A DNA stretch of 49,089 nt from Flammeovirgaceae bacterium BBD 1991-12 (lineage in GTDB: Bacteria > Bacteroidota > Bacteroidia > Cytophagales > Cyclobacteriaceae), in assembly GCA_001657315.1 (NCBI GenBank), contig LYSV01000066.1:1-49089 (forward strand), in the 5' to 3' direction. Position 1 is the stretch's first letter; each line of letters begins with the position of its first letter. Positions 24,201-32,925 of the stretch are shown piece after piece. The notes below the pieces were generated by a model. It saw only the letters and a program-made list of their open reading frames with translations. It made no database searches and was not told the DNA's origin. A program made the translations under genes and the position numbers.

Positions 24201-24471
24201 CTCCTATGGAATGCACACGTTCTTTATCAAAAACCGGCTTCCACTGAAGGCCTCCATCTGAAGTTTTCCAAATCCCGCCTGAGGCTGCCCCTACATAGTA
24301 GGTCATGGGATCTCCGGCAACACCGGTGACAGATATGATCCTATTTCCGACGGGTCCAATATGTCGAAACTCCAGCTGAGCCAGCTGTTCTTTTGTAAGC
24401 GTTTGTGAGAACGCTGTAAGTGTTAGCAATAACAGAAAAAGGGATAAGGCAAGGTGTGTTAGTCTTCGCAT
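21274..24471 (-). CDS. Secreted BNR/sortilin-type propeller protein B
   Basis: A 1065-residue paralogue of the downstream gene. Signal peptide 1-22 (LLLLTLTAFS before Gln23). Asp-box repeats recur through the first ~730 residues (KTSDGGLQW, STDGGVNW, TTDGGNTW, SLDGGESW, SQDNGANW). The same conserved landmarks occur in both proteins: FRHIGP/WRSIGP near the start, ASGGIWKT/AGGGVWKT, DHHEMWVDP/DHHDLWIDP and ILDDLTP/LIDDLTP. The helical C-terminus (about 930-1065) is also shared. It is the first gene of the pair, so the promoter should lie in 24472-24560. Substrate unknown. Confidence 0.85.
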   Translation of the reverse strand: MRRLTHLALSLFLLLLTLTAFSQTLTKEQLAQLEFRHIGPVGNRIISVTGVAGDPMTYYVGAASGGIWKTSDGGLQWKPVFDKERVHSIGALALAPGEPEVVYAGTGESFIRSNVSIGNGVWRSTDGGVNWKHLGLENTGRISRIVVHPTNPDVAYVAALGHGYTPQKERGIYKTTDGGNTWRQVLHSDTNTGASDLVMDPFNPRILFAGMWSLEIRPWTRKSGGPGGGIYRSLDGGESWEKLKENGLPKGEVGKIALAMTAAKQGRLYALIETGDGIPLDGKPTNTGELWRSEDRGTTFQLVNSDRDLTGRGAYYTRCTASPDNANEIYFFSATYATSIDGGKTTTLAAPGTAPNWDHHEMWVDPTNGNRQIVVGDGGLSISQNRGKSWHRVQLPVAQLYHVTTDTAIPYNVLTNRQDGPSMKGPSRSRMQSFFGGFIPTGLWHDVGGGESGFATADPTNPDIVWSSASGYGALGGVVVRYNEKTGHFRQVEVWPELTAGTPAADVKYRFQWTFPLLISPHDNKTVYVASQYVHRTTNGGQTWEIVSPDLSLNDASKQQFSGGLTGDNIGVEYANVIYALDESPLKKGLLWAGTNDGLVHISQDNGANWTNLTAKIPEMPAYGAVRNIEASQYDEGTAYLTVDAHEMGDFKPYVFVTTNYGKSWKKITNGIEASPISYCRMIKEDPVNPNVLYLGTENALYFSLDKGSNWQSLMTNLPSSPMYWMDIPEHFNDLVVGTYGRGIWILDDLTPIQQFNNEVSSSSVHLFNPKDAYRLHPVSMVMQFFKEASFGDDPPAGTSLHYWQSKELEDSVSLEIANEAGKTVRTIKHKGKPGINRVWWDFKEDPTTKLVLRTKPLYAPWYPLDDKRTRKSLVPPMSLMASPGNYTVTLKAEDIEPQTQRFKLIKDPNTEGTLNDINQQKELLDKIRLDFEAMSLTVNEAEKLRRQLKDLIPLVSGEMSEQIMELDSVITGVENQIIQLKHTGKGQDAIRLPGMLMEKLSYLANTIAIADFRPADQYVEVYEKLHSEWLEVQKVWEQVKKQDIVSLDSAMKENQIGPLIIGED

Positions 24472-25087
24472 GGGTGGGTTTGGTTAGGTTAAGAATATGT
24501 ATGCTAAAAATATACGATCCAAACCCTGAAATAAAAAGCAATTTCTTTGAACGGATCATTAAATATTTATAGCCTCTGAGCTATTCATTGATATTCATAC
24601 AGCTTATGCGAACGCATTAACAATCATAATAAGGTTTTATAATCAATGCTTAGCCAAGCTTCCACCCACATCCCGATGAAAAACCGGGAAGAGTGTTCAA
24701 GCCCTTCCCTCCCTGCTGATAGAATTCTCTTGCTCCAAAAACTTTATGCCAGCCCCCGGCTCGTCTCCCCTACCCGCTTCGCTTGCAGGCCCCTCATTAA
24801 AACCATTCACTGAACGGTTTCTTAACCCCCGGCTCTCTCCGGGTTAGGAAAAAATTACCCTGCGATTCCGATAACTGTCGGAACCCAAGGCTATTTAACA
24901 CCTGTCGGACGTAACAAGGTGAAGGGCGGATAACACAATTAATGTTACTGTCTAAAGGCTTCTAAAGATTGTAAAATATAACGCCACTGATTCTGTCGTC
25001 AACTTATTGATAAACAGTAAAATATAATTTAATATATTATTAATATAGTTATTTAGTAAAAATTTGCTTTACTTTAGTATATGGATA
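24472..25087. other. Non-coding stretch with dispersed repeat
   Basis: Contains the promoter region of the BNR pair on the minus side, the dispersed repeat copy at 24712-24948 and an AT-rich tail (24960-25080). No gene is supported. Confidence 0.5.
24712..24948 (+). repeat. ~200-bp dispersed repeat, copy 1
   Basis: Matches 30432-30634 in the same orientation, best over CCCGCTTCGCTT, TAAAACCATTCAC, CTCTCCGGGTT, CTGCGATTCCGATAACT and GGCGGATAACACAATTAATG. Inner palindromes include TTCCGATA/TGTCGGAA and AACC/GGTT arms. No reading frame is conserved. Confidence 0.8.
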
Positions 25088-25489
25088 TGGTGAAAAGAGC
25101 ACGACTGCTACCAATTTTCCTTTTCTAATCTTTCTCAATTCCAACTACTCTACAAGGGTGAATGGGTTGCTGATCAAGCTGTTAAAAGTACTCTGACCGA
25201 AGCATGGAAGGAAGTTTCTCCCTGTGCGACGTGTTGGAAAATAAAATTTGACAAAAACGATAGTATCGAGATTGACTTTCAATCTGAACCTCAAATCTCA
25301 AAAATGAACATACCCCATACAAGAAAACTCTATCAGGGTTATCCGACTATGGGATATGGAGAAAAGCAAAAAACAACTTAATAAAAACCAATTTCAAATC
25401 AGATGGATCCTTAGAGTTATTACAGTTCTACACTACCGAAGCCAACAGTACGACGGACTTTAAGGATGTTATCTTTAAAGATTACAGCC
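25088..25489 (+). pseudogene. Frameshifted remnant of an unknown small protein
   Basis: Two overlapping frames read like one broken protein. Frame 2 (about 25094-25381) gives LYKGEWVADQAV, EAWKEVSPCATCWKIKF and SIEIDFQSEPQISKM; frame 1 (from about 25375) continues FKSDGSLELLQFYTTEA and DFKDVIFKDYSHEKK. A start (MDMVKRARLLPIF) occurs in frame 1 at 25081 but stops early. A lipocalin-like or extracellular beta-protein is possible; I cannot assign a family. It abuts the subtilase start. Confidence 0.35.
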
Positions 25490-27817
25490 ATGAAAAAAAA
25501 GTACCTAACCCTCCTTCTTTTCTCTTTAGTGATTACCTTGTCCTATTCTCAGGAATATTACTATTGGTATAAAAATGAAAAGATCCCTCTAAACGTCAAT
25601 CCGGATAAGCACTATTTAGTCCTTAAAAGCATTACAAACAAAGCAGCGGCGGCCGTTGATTTGGATGTTACGTCATCAAAAATTGTACGTTCTGGTCAAT
25701 TAGACATCCGCAACCAGCTCACGGTGCTAAACTCAAATATTCCGACCACCAACTGGTTTTTTGTAGAAAGTACCGCGATCAATACCAAGTCGTCGGAAAT
25801 AGAATATATTGCTCCTTTTTTTATTACCGAAGATGGCGTTGATGCTGGTTTGTCACACCTTTTTTACGTGAAACTAAAGGCCCAAAAAGATATGGACATC
25901 CTTGAGCAAATGTCCAGGGACAACGAGGTGAAAATCATTGGAAAAAACACCTATATGCCCTTATGGATTACGTTGTCATGTTCGGGTAAATCCAAAGGCA
26001 ATGCTTTGCAGATGGCTAATTTGTTTTATGAAAGCGGCTTTTTTGCTGCGGCGGAACCGGATTTAATGACGGATGATCAGGTCAACTGCACAAACGATCC
26101 TTTATTTAACAACCAATGGGGCTTAAACAATACAGGTCAGCATGGGGGCGGTAGTGTGTTCGACATCAATTTTTGTGCGGCAAGACAGATCTCAACAGGT
26201 GATCCTGATATAGTAGTTGCTGTTCTTGATCACGGTGTTGCTATGAATCACCCTGATTTGAACAATATGCACCCCTTGAGCTTCGATACAGAATCATTGA
26301 CGCAACCCAGCCTGATACTGGGAAATCATGGAACTGCCGTGGCAGGTATAATAGGAGCAGACGCTAACAATAACATCGGAATCGCTGGAATAGCTCCTGA
26401 TTGCCCGATAATGTCAATCAGTAATTCTCTCATCGGCAGTCCAAACAGTAGAACAAGAAGGGCAGACGGAATCAATTTTGCCGTTAATAACGGCGCAGAT
26501 GTCATCAACAATTCGTGGAGCTCAGGTGTCCAGTATCAGGTCATTGATGACGCCATTGATAATGCTTTCAACAACGGTAGAAACGGATTGGGTTGCGTGA
26601 TCGTTTTTTCCGCCGGCAATAATAATGGAGGTGTGAGCTATCCCGCAAATTCGAACAATCAAATTTTAAGTGTAGGTGCCATGAGCCCCTGTGGAGAAAG
26701 AAAAAACCCATCATCATGCGATGGAGAAAATTGGGGGTCTAATTTTGGCTCGACCTTAGATGTCGTAGCTCCTGGTGTACTTATTCCTACTACTGACAGG
26801 CCCGGAGCAGCTGGTTATACCAATAATGACTATGCCACTTTTAACGGTACTTCGTCAGCTGCACCGCACGTCGCAGGGTTAGCGGCGCTCATTCTCTCCG
26901 TGAACCCTGATTTAAGTGGACTGGAAGTTAATAATATTATTGAGGAAACCGCATTGAAGGTTGGCGGTTATAGCTATTCTACCACCGGTGGAAGACCTAA
27001 TGGCAGATGGAATAATGAAATGGGCTATGGGCTTATAAATGCGCAGGCAGCGCTACAGGCAGCAAGTTTTAGGATCAATGGTTCCGCCACCTTTTGCCCC
27101 TCCGCTACATTTTCCATCAGCCCTACTCCGGCGAACGGAACGAATATTAACTGGTCGGTAAATCCGGCTAATGCCGGTACCTTCTCAGGTACTGGTGCCA
27201 ACACCACATTTACAAGAAGTAGTGGGTTCTCTGGAAATGCTACGATCAGTGCTCAGGTTACAGGAACGAATATGGTCACGATCAACAAAAATATCAATGT
27301 GAAAGGCATAGTAAACTTTACCTGGCAGGGTATAGGACCGTTCGGGCAGGTGGATGTCAACATTACAAGTGGAAGCCCCCCGTACAAAATATATATAGGT
27401 GGTGCGCTGGTGTATTCCGGAAATAGTTCCTTCGTGACAGTCCAATCCAGTTGTAACGGCGGAATAATAAAAGTTGAAGCAAATACGCCCTGTGGTGTTG
27501 CATCAAAAAGTGATATAATACCACAAGGCTGTGCAAGCCTTAGCACGCCGTCAATGATGGTAATCCATCCCAATCCATCAAGTACAACGCTTCATGTGAC
27601 GCAGACAGATGAATTTGAAAAGATCAGGCCAAATGATTCACTGGGCTCCCTATGGCTTGAACTATATGACCGTAACGGCCATCAAATAAAGTATATAGAG
27701 TATGATAGTTTCAATGGTGAGTCAAAAATGGACGTATCTGACTTAAAAAGAGACACTTACCTATTGCGAATCGTGGGAAAAGGAGTGGATGAGGTTCACC
27801 GGATCATTATTGAATAA
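25490..27817 (+). CDS. Secreted subtilisin-like protease (S8) with T9SS-type C-terminal domain
   Basis: A 775-residue protease if started at ATG 25490, which directly precedes the signal peptide MKKKYLTLLLFSLVITLSYS; an upstream ATG (25466) adds eight poor residues. An N-terminal propeptide (~20-200) is followed by the S8 domain with Asp in AVLDHGVAMNHPDL, His in LGNHGTAVAGIIG, Asn in VINNSWSSG and Ser in FNGTSSAAPHVAGLAAL. Next come a PKD/Ig-like region and a C-terminal sorting domain (HPNPSSTTLHV ... YLLRIVGKGVDEVHRIIIE), which directs type IX secretion. It probably digests extracellular protein. A second subtilase follows after a terminator. Confidence 0.92.
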   Translation: MKKKYLTLLLFSLVITLSYSQEYYYWYKNEKIPLNVNPDKHYLVLKSITNKAAAAVDLDVTSSKIVRSGQLDIRNQLTVLNSNIPTTNWFFVESTAINTKSSEIEYIAPFFITEDGVDAGLSHLFYVKLKAQKDMDILEQMSRDNEVKIIGKNTYMPLWITLSCSGKSKGNALQMANLFYESGFFAAAEPDLMTDDQVNCTNDPLFNNQWGLNNTGQHGGGSVFDINFCAARQISTGDPDIVVAVLDHGVAMNHPDLNNMHPLSFDTESLTQPSLILGNHGTAVAGIIGADANNNIGIAGIAPDCPIMSISNSLIGSPNSRTRRADGINFAVNNGADVINNSWSSGVQYQVIDDAIDNAFNNGRNGLGCVIVFSAGNNNGGVSYPANSNNQILSVGAMSPCGERKNPSSCDGENWGSNFGSTLDVVAPGVLIPTTDRPGAAGYTNNDYATFNGTSSAAPHVAGLAALILSVNPDLSGLEVNNIIEETALKVGGYSYSTTGGRPNGRWNNEMGYGLINAQAALQAASFRINGSATFCPSATFSISPTPANGTNINWSVNPANAGTFSGTGANTTFTRSSGFSGNATISAQVTGTNMVTINKNINVKGIVNFTWQGIGPFGQVDVNITSGSPPYKIYIGGALVYSGNSSFVTVQSSCNGGIIKVEANTPCGVASKSDIIPQGCASLSTPSMMVIHPNPSSTTLHVTQTDEFEKIRPNDSLGSLWLELYDRNGHQIKYIEYDSFNGESKMDVSDLKRDTYLLRIVGKGVDEVHRIIIE

Positions 27818-27842
27818 AAGATAACCTTCATTTGAATTGGCT

Positions 27843-27875
27843 CCTTGAAAGGACTCTTTCAAGGGGTTGCTCTTC
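27843..27875 (+). terminator. Terminator after the first subtilase
   Basis: CCTTGAAAG (27843-27851) and CTTTCAAGG (27856-27864) form a perfect 9-bp stem with a four-base loop; a T-rich stretch (TTGCTCTTCTTTT) follows. Confidence 0.65.
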
Positions 27876-27956
27876 TTTTGAAAAACTGACAACACGCAAT
27901 TTCGGAGTTGTAATACCAAAAATACATAACCAAATAAAACTCATAGTAAACAAAAA

Positions 27957-30209
27957 ATGAAAACTAAAAAATCGTCACCAATACTAAAGGTCCTGCTTTC
28001 GCTACTCATTTTATTTCAATTCATTACTGCATTTGCTCAAGATGATATACATAAAACGATTGGCGGCAAAGACCTGGTAAAAAAGAATTCCAACTGGTTC
28101 CTTAGGACTAAAAAGGGGGAGTTCAGATTAAATGAGACCTTAACTGTTTATGTAGGAAATAAGGACCTGAACAGACTTGGAAATTCAATAAGGAAAGTAG
28201 GAGGAGAAATAATCAGGATTAATAAACTTGGATATGCAGATATCAAAATTGGGGAATCTGATTTTTTTACTAAACTGAGCTCATTGGAAACAGATAATCG
28301 TGGAGACTACAAATTCGAGCTTAATTCCTATGGTGAATATGTACTAAACCCTGATGATGATAACTATAGAACTGATCAAAGCAATTATCTCTTTCAAATT
28401 AATATTCCAAAAGCATGGGATTTAACGCTTGGGACTAATTGTGTTACTGTTGCGATAGTCGATTCCGGAACAGATTGGTTACACCCCGACCTTGGAAATG
28501 GTACTGATGGATATCGTAATATATGGACAAATAACGGAGAAGATGATTTCGGTAATAATCCAGGTTCAGGTGATGGTGTCGATAATGACGGGAACGGGTT
28601 TATTGATGATTTTATTGGTTGGGATTTTGATAGTAATAATAATGATGCCCGAAGCACAAATACCCATGGTACTGGTGTTGCAGGCATCGTATCAGCAAAA
28701 ACAGATAATAATAGGGGAATCGCCGGTATTGCAGGAGGAAATAATGTGCAGGGCACTTTGTTGATGCCGCTGGAAGTTGGTGTTAATTCTCCTAACGGAG
28801 CGGTTGTTGACGATGCTATCATATATGCAGTTGACAATGGCGCCCGGATAATTCAACTCAGCTTATCAGTTGCTCAAACTCCGGCAATAGAGGCTGCTAT
28901 TCATTATGCCAGAACAAATAATGTTACACTGGTTTGTTCTGCAGGTAACAGTGGTCCTTCAATCTCCTACCCTGCGAGTAATTCAAATGTGATTGCAGTT
29001 GGTTCTGTTAATTCCAGTGGTAACAGGTCATCTTTCTCTAATACCGGACCTGAATTGGATGTTATGGCCCCTGGGGAAAACATATTCAGTACTCAATTAA
29101 ATGGGGGTTACGGAGCATCGTCAGGCACCTCGTTTGCCGCTCCGATGGTATCCGGAATAGTTTCTTTGATGTTGAACCTGGATCCTACTTTAACGCCATC
29201 TGAAATTGAATCTATTCTGGAAAATACCGCGACAGATGTAGGAAGCTCCGGATTTGACAGCCAAACAGGGCATGGCATAGTCAATGCAGAAGATGCTTTA
29301 CTGAGTGTGATAAGTGTATCCGGGCCCTCTCAATTGTGTTCAGGAAACCAAGGTACCTTTACTGTAAGCAGCCTCCCAACCGGAATGACTATTTCATGGA
29401 ATAAATGGGCAGGACTTGGTTTCGTTTCAGGTCAGAATAGTAGTTCATTGGTTGTCCAGGCCAACAGTGCAGATGGTAAGGGGTGGGTGCAGCCTGTCTT
29501 AACAAATATATGCGGAGATGCCGTAACCCTCCCCAGGTACTATTTCAACCAGGGAGAACCAACGTGGGACCCAAATATCGAACTTGAAAACGGAGCTGAT
29601 GGATCATCCTGGTATTTTTGTACATCCCATAATGGAAACAACTATACAATAAGCCCAATTAATGGGATGAATACTCATCAGGTACGAATTAAGTCTCTGT
29701 CCGGATCCGTATTGTGGACATCCGGAACAAGAAGTGGCTCCACAGGAAGTGTAAATTACTACCCCTCTCCAGGATACTATTTAATGGAAGTTAGAGCAAC
29801 CAATTCCTGCGGTACTTCGAGTTGGAGTGGCAATGAAATAGAGTTTGTGGATTGCTCTATCGGAGGAGGTGGAGGAGGTGAATTCGGTGAGTTCACTATA
29901 TACCCAAATCCAATTGATAACGGTATAGTTTTTATAGAAGAAAATTTTACGCAGATATCATTTGCACAACAAAATGATTCAAATCTTCGAAATCAAATAC
30001 TGAACAAAGAAAGCTTTACGGCCAATTCGGAATCTCAGGAGCCTTACAAGGTTTTAATGATATCCGAATTAACTCAGCAAATAGTCATTTCAGAAACATG
30101 CAATAACAAGTCATTACAATTAGATATTAATGACCTTCCAAAAGGGAATTATATTCTGAAAATTGCTAAAGGTGACAAGAGAGAGACTCGCAGGATTGTG
30201 ATCAACTAA
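27957..30209 (+). CDS. Second secreted subtilisin-like protease (S8), T9SS-type
   Basis: A 750-residue S8 protease. Signal peptide 1-27 (ILFQFITAFA before Gln). Catalytic residues appear in AIVDSGTDWLHPDL (Asp), NTHGTGVAGIVSA (His), LVCSAGNSG and SSGTSFAAPMVSGIVSL (Ser). A long acidic Asp/Asn loop between Asp and His (GDGVDNDGNGFIDDF) looks like a calcium site. The C-terminal ~95 residues (YPNPIDNGIVFIEENF ... GNYILKIAKGDKRETRRIVIN) form a T9SS sorting domain, preceded by a Gly-rich linker. It is diverged from the upstream subtilase, so not a recent copy. Both lie between the dispersed repeats at 24712 and 30432. Confidence 0.92.
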   Translation: MKTKKSSPILKVLLSLLILFQFITAFAQDDIHKTIGGKDLVKKNSNWFLRTKKGEFRLNETLTVYVGNKDLNRLGNSIRKVGGEIIRINKLGYADIKIGESDFFTKLSSLETDNRGDYKFELNSYGEYVLNPDDDNYRTDQSNYLFQINIPKAWDLTLGTNCVTVAIVDSGTDWLHPDLGNGTDGYRNIWTNNGEDDFGNNPGSGDGVDNDGNGFIDDFIGWDFDSNNNDARSTNTHGTGVAGIVSAKTDNNRGIAGIAGGNNVQGTLLMPLEVGVNSPNGAVVDDAIIYAVDNGARIIQLSLSVAQTPAIEAAIHYARTNNVTLVCSAGNSGPSISYPASNSNVIAVGSVNSSGNRSSFSNTGPELDVMAPGENIFSTQLNGGYGASSGTSFAAPMVSGIVSLMLNLDPTLTPSEIESILENTATDVGSSGFDSQTGHGIVNAEDALLSVISVSGPSQLCSGNQGTFTVSSLPTGMTISWNKWAGLGFVSGQNSSSLVVQANSADGKGWVQPVLTNICGDAVTLPRYYFNQGEPTWDPNIELENGADGSSWYFCTSHNGNNYTISPINGMNTHQVRIKSLSGSVLWTSGTRSGSTGSVNYYPSPGYYLMEVRATNSCGTSSWSGNEIEFVDCSIGGGGGGEFGEFTIYPNPIDNGIVFIEENFTQISFAQQNDSNLRNQILNKESFTANSESQEPYKVLMISELTQQIVISETCNNKSLQLDINDLPKGNYILKIAKGDKRETRRIVIN

Positions 30210-30664
30210 AAAAGGATGGATGTAAATTTAAAAGTATAACAATCGAATTTTCTGAGTCGAAATAGTCTTAAAAAAAGGGTAGTATTTAAAAAAGTGATGT
30301 GTGGGAGGCCAACCCTTACTTCCACACATATTTGCCATTTGCATAAACCCTCAAATAAACCAAAAATGCCAAAAGAGCCTGCCTGCCGATGCACCGGCCA
30401 CGGCCTGGCAGGCAGGTGTTCCGGGGCGCCCCGCCTGCTGGTAGAATTTGCTCTCCTGCCCGCTTCGCTTACCGGCCTTCACTAAAACCATTCACCGGAT
30501 GGTTTCTTAATGCTCGGTCCTCTCCGGGTTTTACGAAAAAATGATCCTGCGATTCCGATAACTATCGGAACCCAAAGCCATTTAACACCTGTCCAACGTA
30601 AAGAGGTGAAGGCGGATAACACAATTAATGTTACCTTGACAAACCAACCAGGATCACATAAAAA
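30210..30664. other. Non-coding stretch with GC-rich hairpin and dispersed repeat
   Basis: Contains an 18-mer shared with 14164-14181 (30360-30377), a 10-bp perfect stem CCTGCCTGCC/GGCAGGCAGG (30378-30387 with 30407-30416), and repeat copy 2 (30432-30634). No gene is seen. Confidence 0.6.
30432..30634 (+). repeat. ~200-bp dispersed repeat, copy 2
   Basis: Second copy of the repeat at 24712-24948. It includes a perfect palindrome, TTCCGATA (30553-30560), AC, TATCGGAA (30563-30570). It ends 30 bp before the GNAT gene. Confidence 0.8.
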
Positions 30665-31129
30665 ATGAAATTCAGAAAAGCCCACAAGGAGGATGTTCCT
30701 CATATTGTTCAACTGCTGGCCAATGACAAACTGGGGAAACAACGTGAAAACTATCAGGATCCCCTCCCTGAAGAATACTACCAGGCCTTTAGTCGTATTG
30801 AGCAGGATCACAATCAGGAGCTGATGGTGATCGAAGATGATGAAAAGAGTATTATCGGCACTTTACAATTGAGTTTTATTCCCTACCTGTCATGGTGCGG
30901 AACCACACGCGCTCAAATTGAAGCTGTAAGGATCAGGGAAGATCAGCGTGGGAAGGGAATTGGGAAGAAACTATTCCAATGGGCCATCCGTCGCGCCAGG
31001 GAAAGGAAGGCACTTTTGGTGCAACTGACCACGGACAAGCAACGGCCCGAAGCGCTCCGCTTTTACGAGAAACTTGGTTTCAAAGCCTCACACGAGGGGA
31101 TGAAACTGCATTTGGACAATCTCAGGTAA
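30665..31129 (+). CDS. GNAT-family N-acetyltransferase
   Basis: A 154-residue acetyltransferase that transfers acetyl from acetyl-CoA to an unknown amine. It starts FRKAHKEDVPHIVQLL (motif C), has IIGTLQLSFIP (motif D), the CoA pyrophosphate loop VRIREDQRGKGIGKKL (R/Q-x-x-G-x-G/A, about 88-103) and the closing RPEALRFYEKLGFKASHEGM. The length is typical for a stand-alone GNAT. It is a single gene without an operon partner, immediately after the dispersed repeat, which might supply its promoter. Substrate cannot be read from the sequence. Confidence 0.9.
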   Translation: MKFRKAHKEDVPHIVQLLANDKLGKQRENYQDPLPEEYYQAFSRIEQDHNQELMVIEDDEKSIIGTLQLSFIPYLSWCGTTRAQIEAVRIREDQRGKGIGKKLFQWAIRRARERKALLVQLTTDKQRPEALRFYEKLGFKASHEGMKLHLDNLR

Positions 31130-31308
31130 AAGATAAACATTGCTCAAAAGGGGCAGCAATTCCATGTCACATGGGCCGTGACAGCCCCCTAACTCCAGCC
31201 ATATCAGAGCTTTCAAATACTTGACGTATATCAGTTGGGCTCTTGATATCAGTCATGGGCGGTCGGGGTTACTTGTGATAATTTCATTCATAGTTAAACC
31301 ACATAAAC

Positions 31309-31315
31309 AAGGAGG
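31309..31315 (+). promoter_or_regulatory. Strong Shine-Dalgarno sequence before hsp20
   Basis: AAGGAGG lies 5 nt before the ATG at 31321. Bacteroidota genes generally lack such a motif, and the other starts here do not show it. Confidence 0.7.
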
Positions 31316-31320
31316 AAATT

Positions 31321-31758
31321 ATGACACTGCTATCCAAATCAAACCTGCTTCCGGACGTGTCAACTTTTTTCGATGATTTTTTCGATGACAGGTTCAGGAT
31401 CCCTGCGCCGGACAAGCGCTGGATGCATCGAATCCCGGCAGCCAACGTGACTGAAAATGAAAATGAATTCACTATTGAGCTTGCTGTGCCGGGCATGTCC
31501 AAAAAGGACTTTCAGATAAAGATAGACGCTGGTCATCTCACCGTAAGTTCAGAAAAAAAGGATGAAAAGGAAGAAAAGGGTAAGAACTTTACACGAAGGG
31601 AATTCAGCTACAATACCTTCTCAAGATCATTTATTCTGCCGGACACCATAAATGCTGACAAGATCAGCGCAAAATACGAAGAAGGTGTGTTGCGGATACT
31701 ATTACCCAAAAAAACAGAAATAGTTAAGGAAATGAAGAAGAACATAACCATTGGCTGA
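31321..31758 (+). CDS. Small heat-shock protein (Hsp20 / alpha-crystallin)
   Basis: A 145-residue holdase chaperone that binds unfolding proteins in the cytoplasm. An N-terminal arm (1-~40, SNLLPDVSTFFDDFF) precedes the alpha-crystallin domain (~42-135), which shows ANVTENENEFTIELAVPGM, the KKDFQIKID strand, FSYNTFSRSFILPDTI and the closing EEGVLRILLPKK (G-V-L motif). A short C-terminal tail follows. The next gene is a universal stress protein, so this looks like a stress-response cluster. The strong ribosome-binding site suggests high expression. Confidence 0.95.
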   Translation: MTLLSKSNLLPDVSTFFDDFFDDRFRIPAPDKRWMHRIPAANVTENENEFTIELAVPGMSKKDFQIKIDAGHLTVSSEKKDEKEEKGKNFTRREFSYNTFSRSFILPDTINADKISAKYEEGVLRILLPKKTEIVKEMKKNITIG

Positions 31759-31857
31759 TACCATAGGGTTATGAGCAGTTGGAATTATCAACTCATGGCC
31801 AGCCTTTCAATATCCCGGTAAGGTTCACAAGGGCTGGTCCACTAAAGCAAAAAGAAG

Positions 31858-32685
31858 ATGTCACAAAAAAAGATACTGGTACCCGTAGATTTCTCAGAAT
31901 GCTCCATTAATGCCTTGCAGTATGCAGTGAGCCTTGCAAAAAAAATGAAAGGCAAGATCCTGCTGATACATAGCATAAACGTACCGGTAACCCACGGCGA
32001 GATAGGAGCAGCTACCATAGTCAGTGAGCTTAGTCAGGGTATTGAAGAAGATGTGAATGAAAGCTTTGCAGACCTGATCAAGAAGGTGCCTGCCATACGG
32101 GAGGTCCCCTATGATACTATTATTAAAAGCAGCTTTATAACAGATGCGGTTCATTCAGTAAGTCAGTCTACTGGCATTGACATGATCGTAATGGGTACCA
32201 AGGGAGCTCACGGGCTGGAAGAAATGGTGATGGGGAGCAATACCTACTCTGTGATCAGGGATATCAACATACCTGTGGTGGCTGTACCTGAAAACGCCAG
32301 CTTCAAAAGCGTCCAGAGGATCGTGTTTGCCAGTGATTACAAGAAAACGGCCATGGAAAGTCTGGAGCCCTTGCTGGCATTTGCCCGTGCTTTCGGCTCG
32401 GAGATCCATGTGCTGCATGTTTCCAGAGGCAAGGAGATCTCTTCTGAAGAAATGGATGAAGCGAAAAAGTTTGAAAGGTACCTCAAAAATGTACGCCATC
32501 ACTATCATTTCATAGAGGACGACGACCTGGAGAAAAGCATCGGGGAGTATGTAGAAAAGAATAAGATCGATATGATCTCACTTATGCCCAGAAAGCATAC
32601 TGTCTTTGAGCAGATCTTTGGAAAAACCTACAGCCGGAAAATCATACTGCATACCGATATGCCGCTGCTCGCCCTGCCCCATTAA
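31858..32685 (+). CDS. Universal stress protein, two UspA domains
   Basis: A 275-residue tandem UspA protein. Domain 1 (1-~145) starts KKILVPVDFSECS and has the ATP-binding loop G-2x-G-9x-G-S (GTKGAHGLEEMVMGS), so it probably binds ATP. Domain 2 (~150-275) starts VQRIVFASDYKKTA but its loop (LMPRKHTVFEQIFGK) has lost the glycines and probably does not bind nucleotide. This asymmetric layout is common in Bacteroidota. It is 99 bp after hsp20. The exact role is unknown; such proteins aid survival under stress. Confidence 0.92.
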   Translation: MSQKKILVPVDFSECSINALQYAVSLAKKMKGKILLIHSINVPVTHGEIGAATIVSELSQGIEEDVNESFADLIKKVPAIREVPYDTIIKSSFITDAVHSVSQSTGIDMIVMGTKGAHGLEEMVMGSNTYSVIRDINIPVVAVPENASFKSVQRIVFASDYKKTAMESLEPLLAFARAFGSEIHVLHVSRGKEISSEEMDEAKKFERYLKNVRHHYHFIEDDDLEKSIGEYVEKNKIDMISLMPRKHTVFEQIFGKTYSRKIILHTDMPLLALPH

Positions 32686-32925
32686 AAGGAAGTTGTTGAT
32701 GGAGCCCTGGTGATTGGTGATTTCTTGAGTGGTAACGTCTTTGACGAACGCTTAAGGGATCTTTGCTGTTAAAACAGGATGATCAATTAGATATTACGAA
32801 GAGATTTTTCTGCTGACCGGGCAGTTAAAGTTTCACTTTAATAGCCCAGTGAATACCAAACCTGTTTTACAGCAGGCCTTAATAACTTCGGTAATTGTTT
32901 TTCCCGGATCTATTTACTCCTTAAC

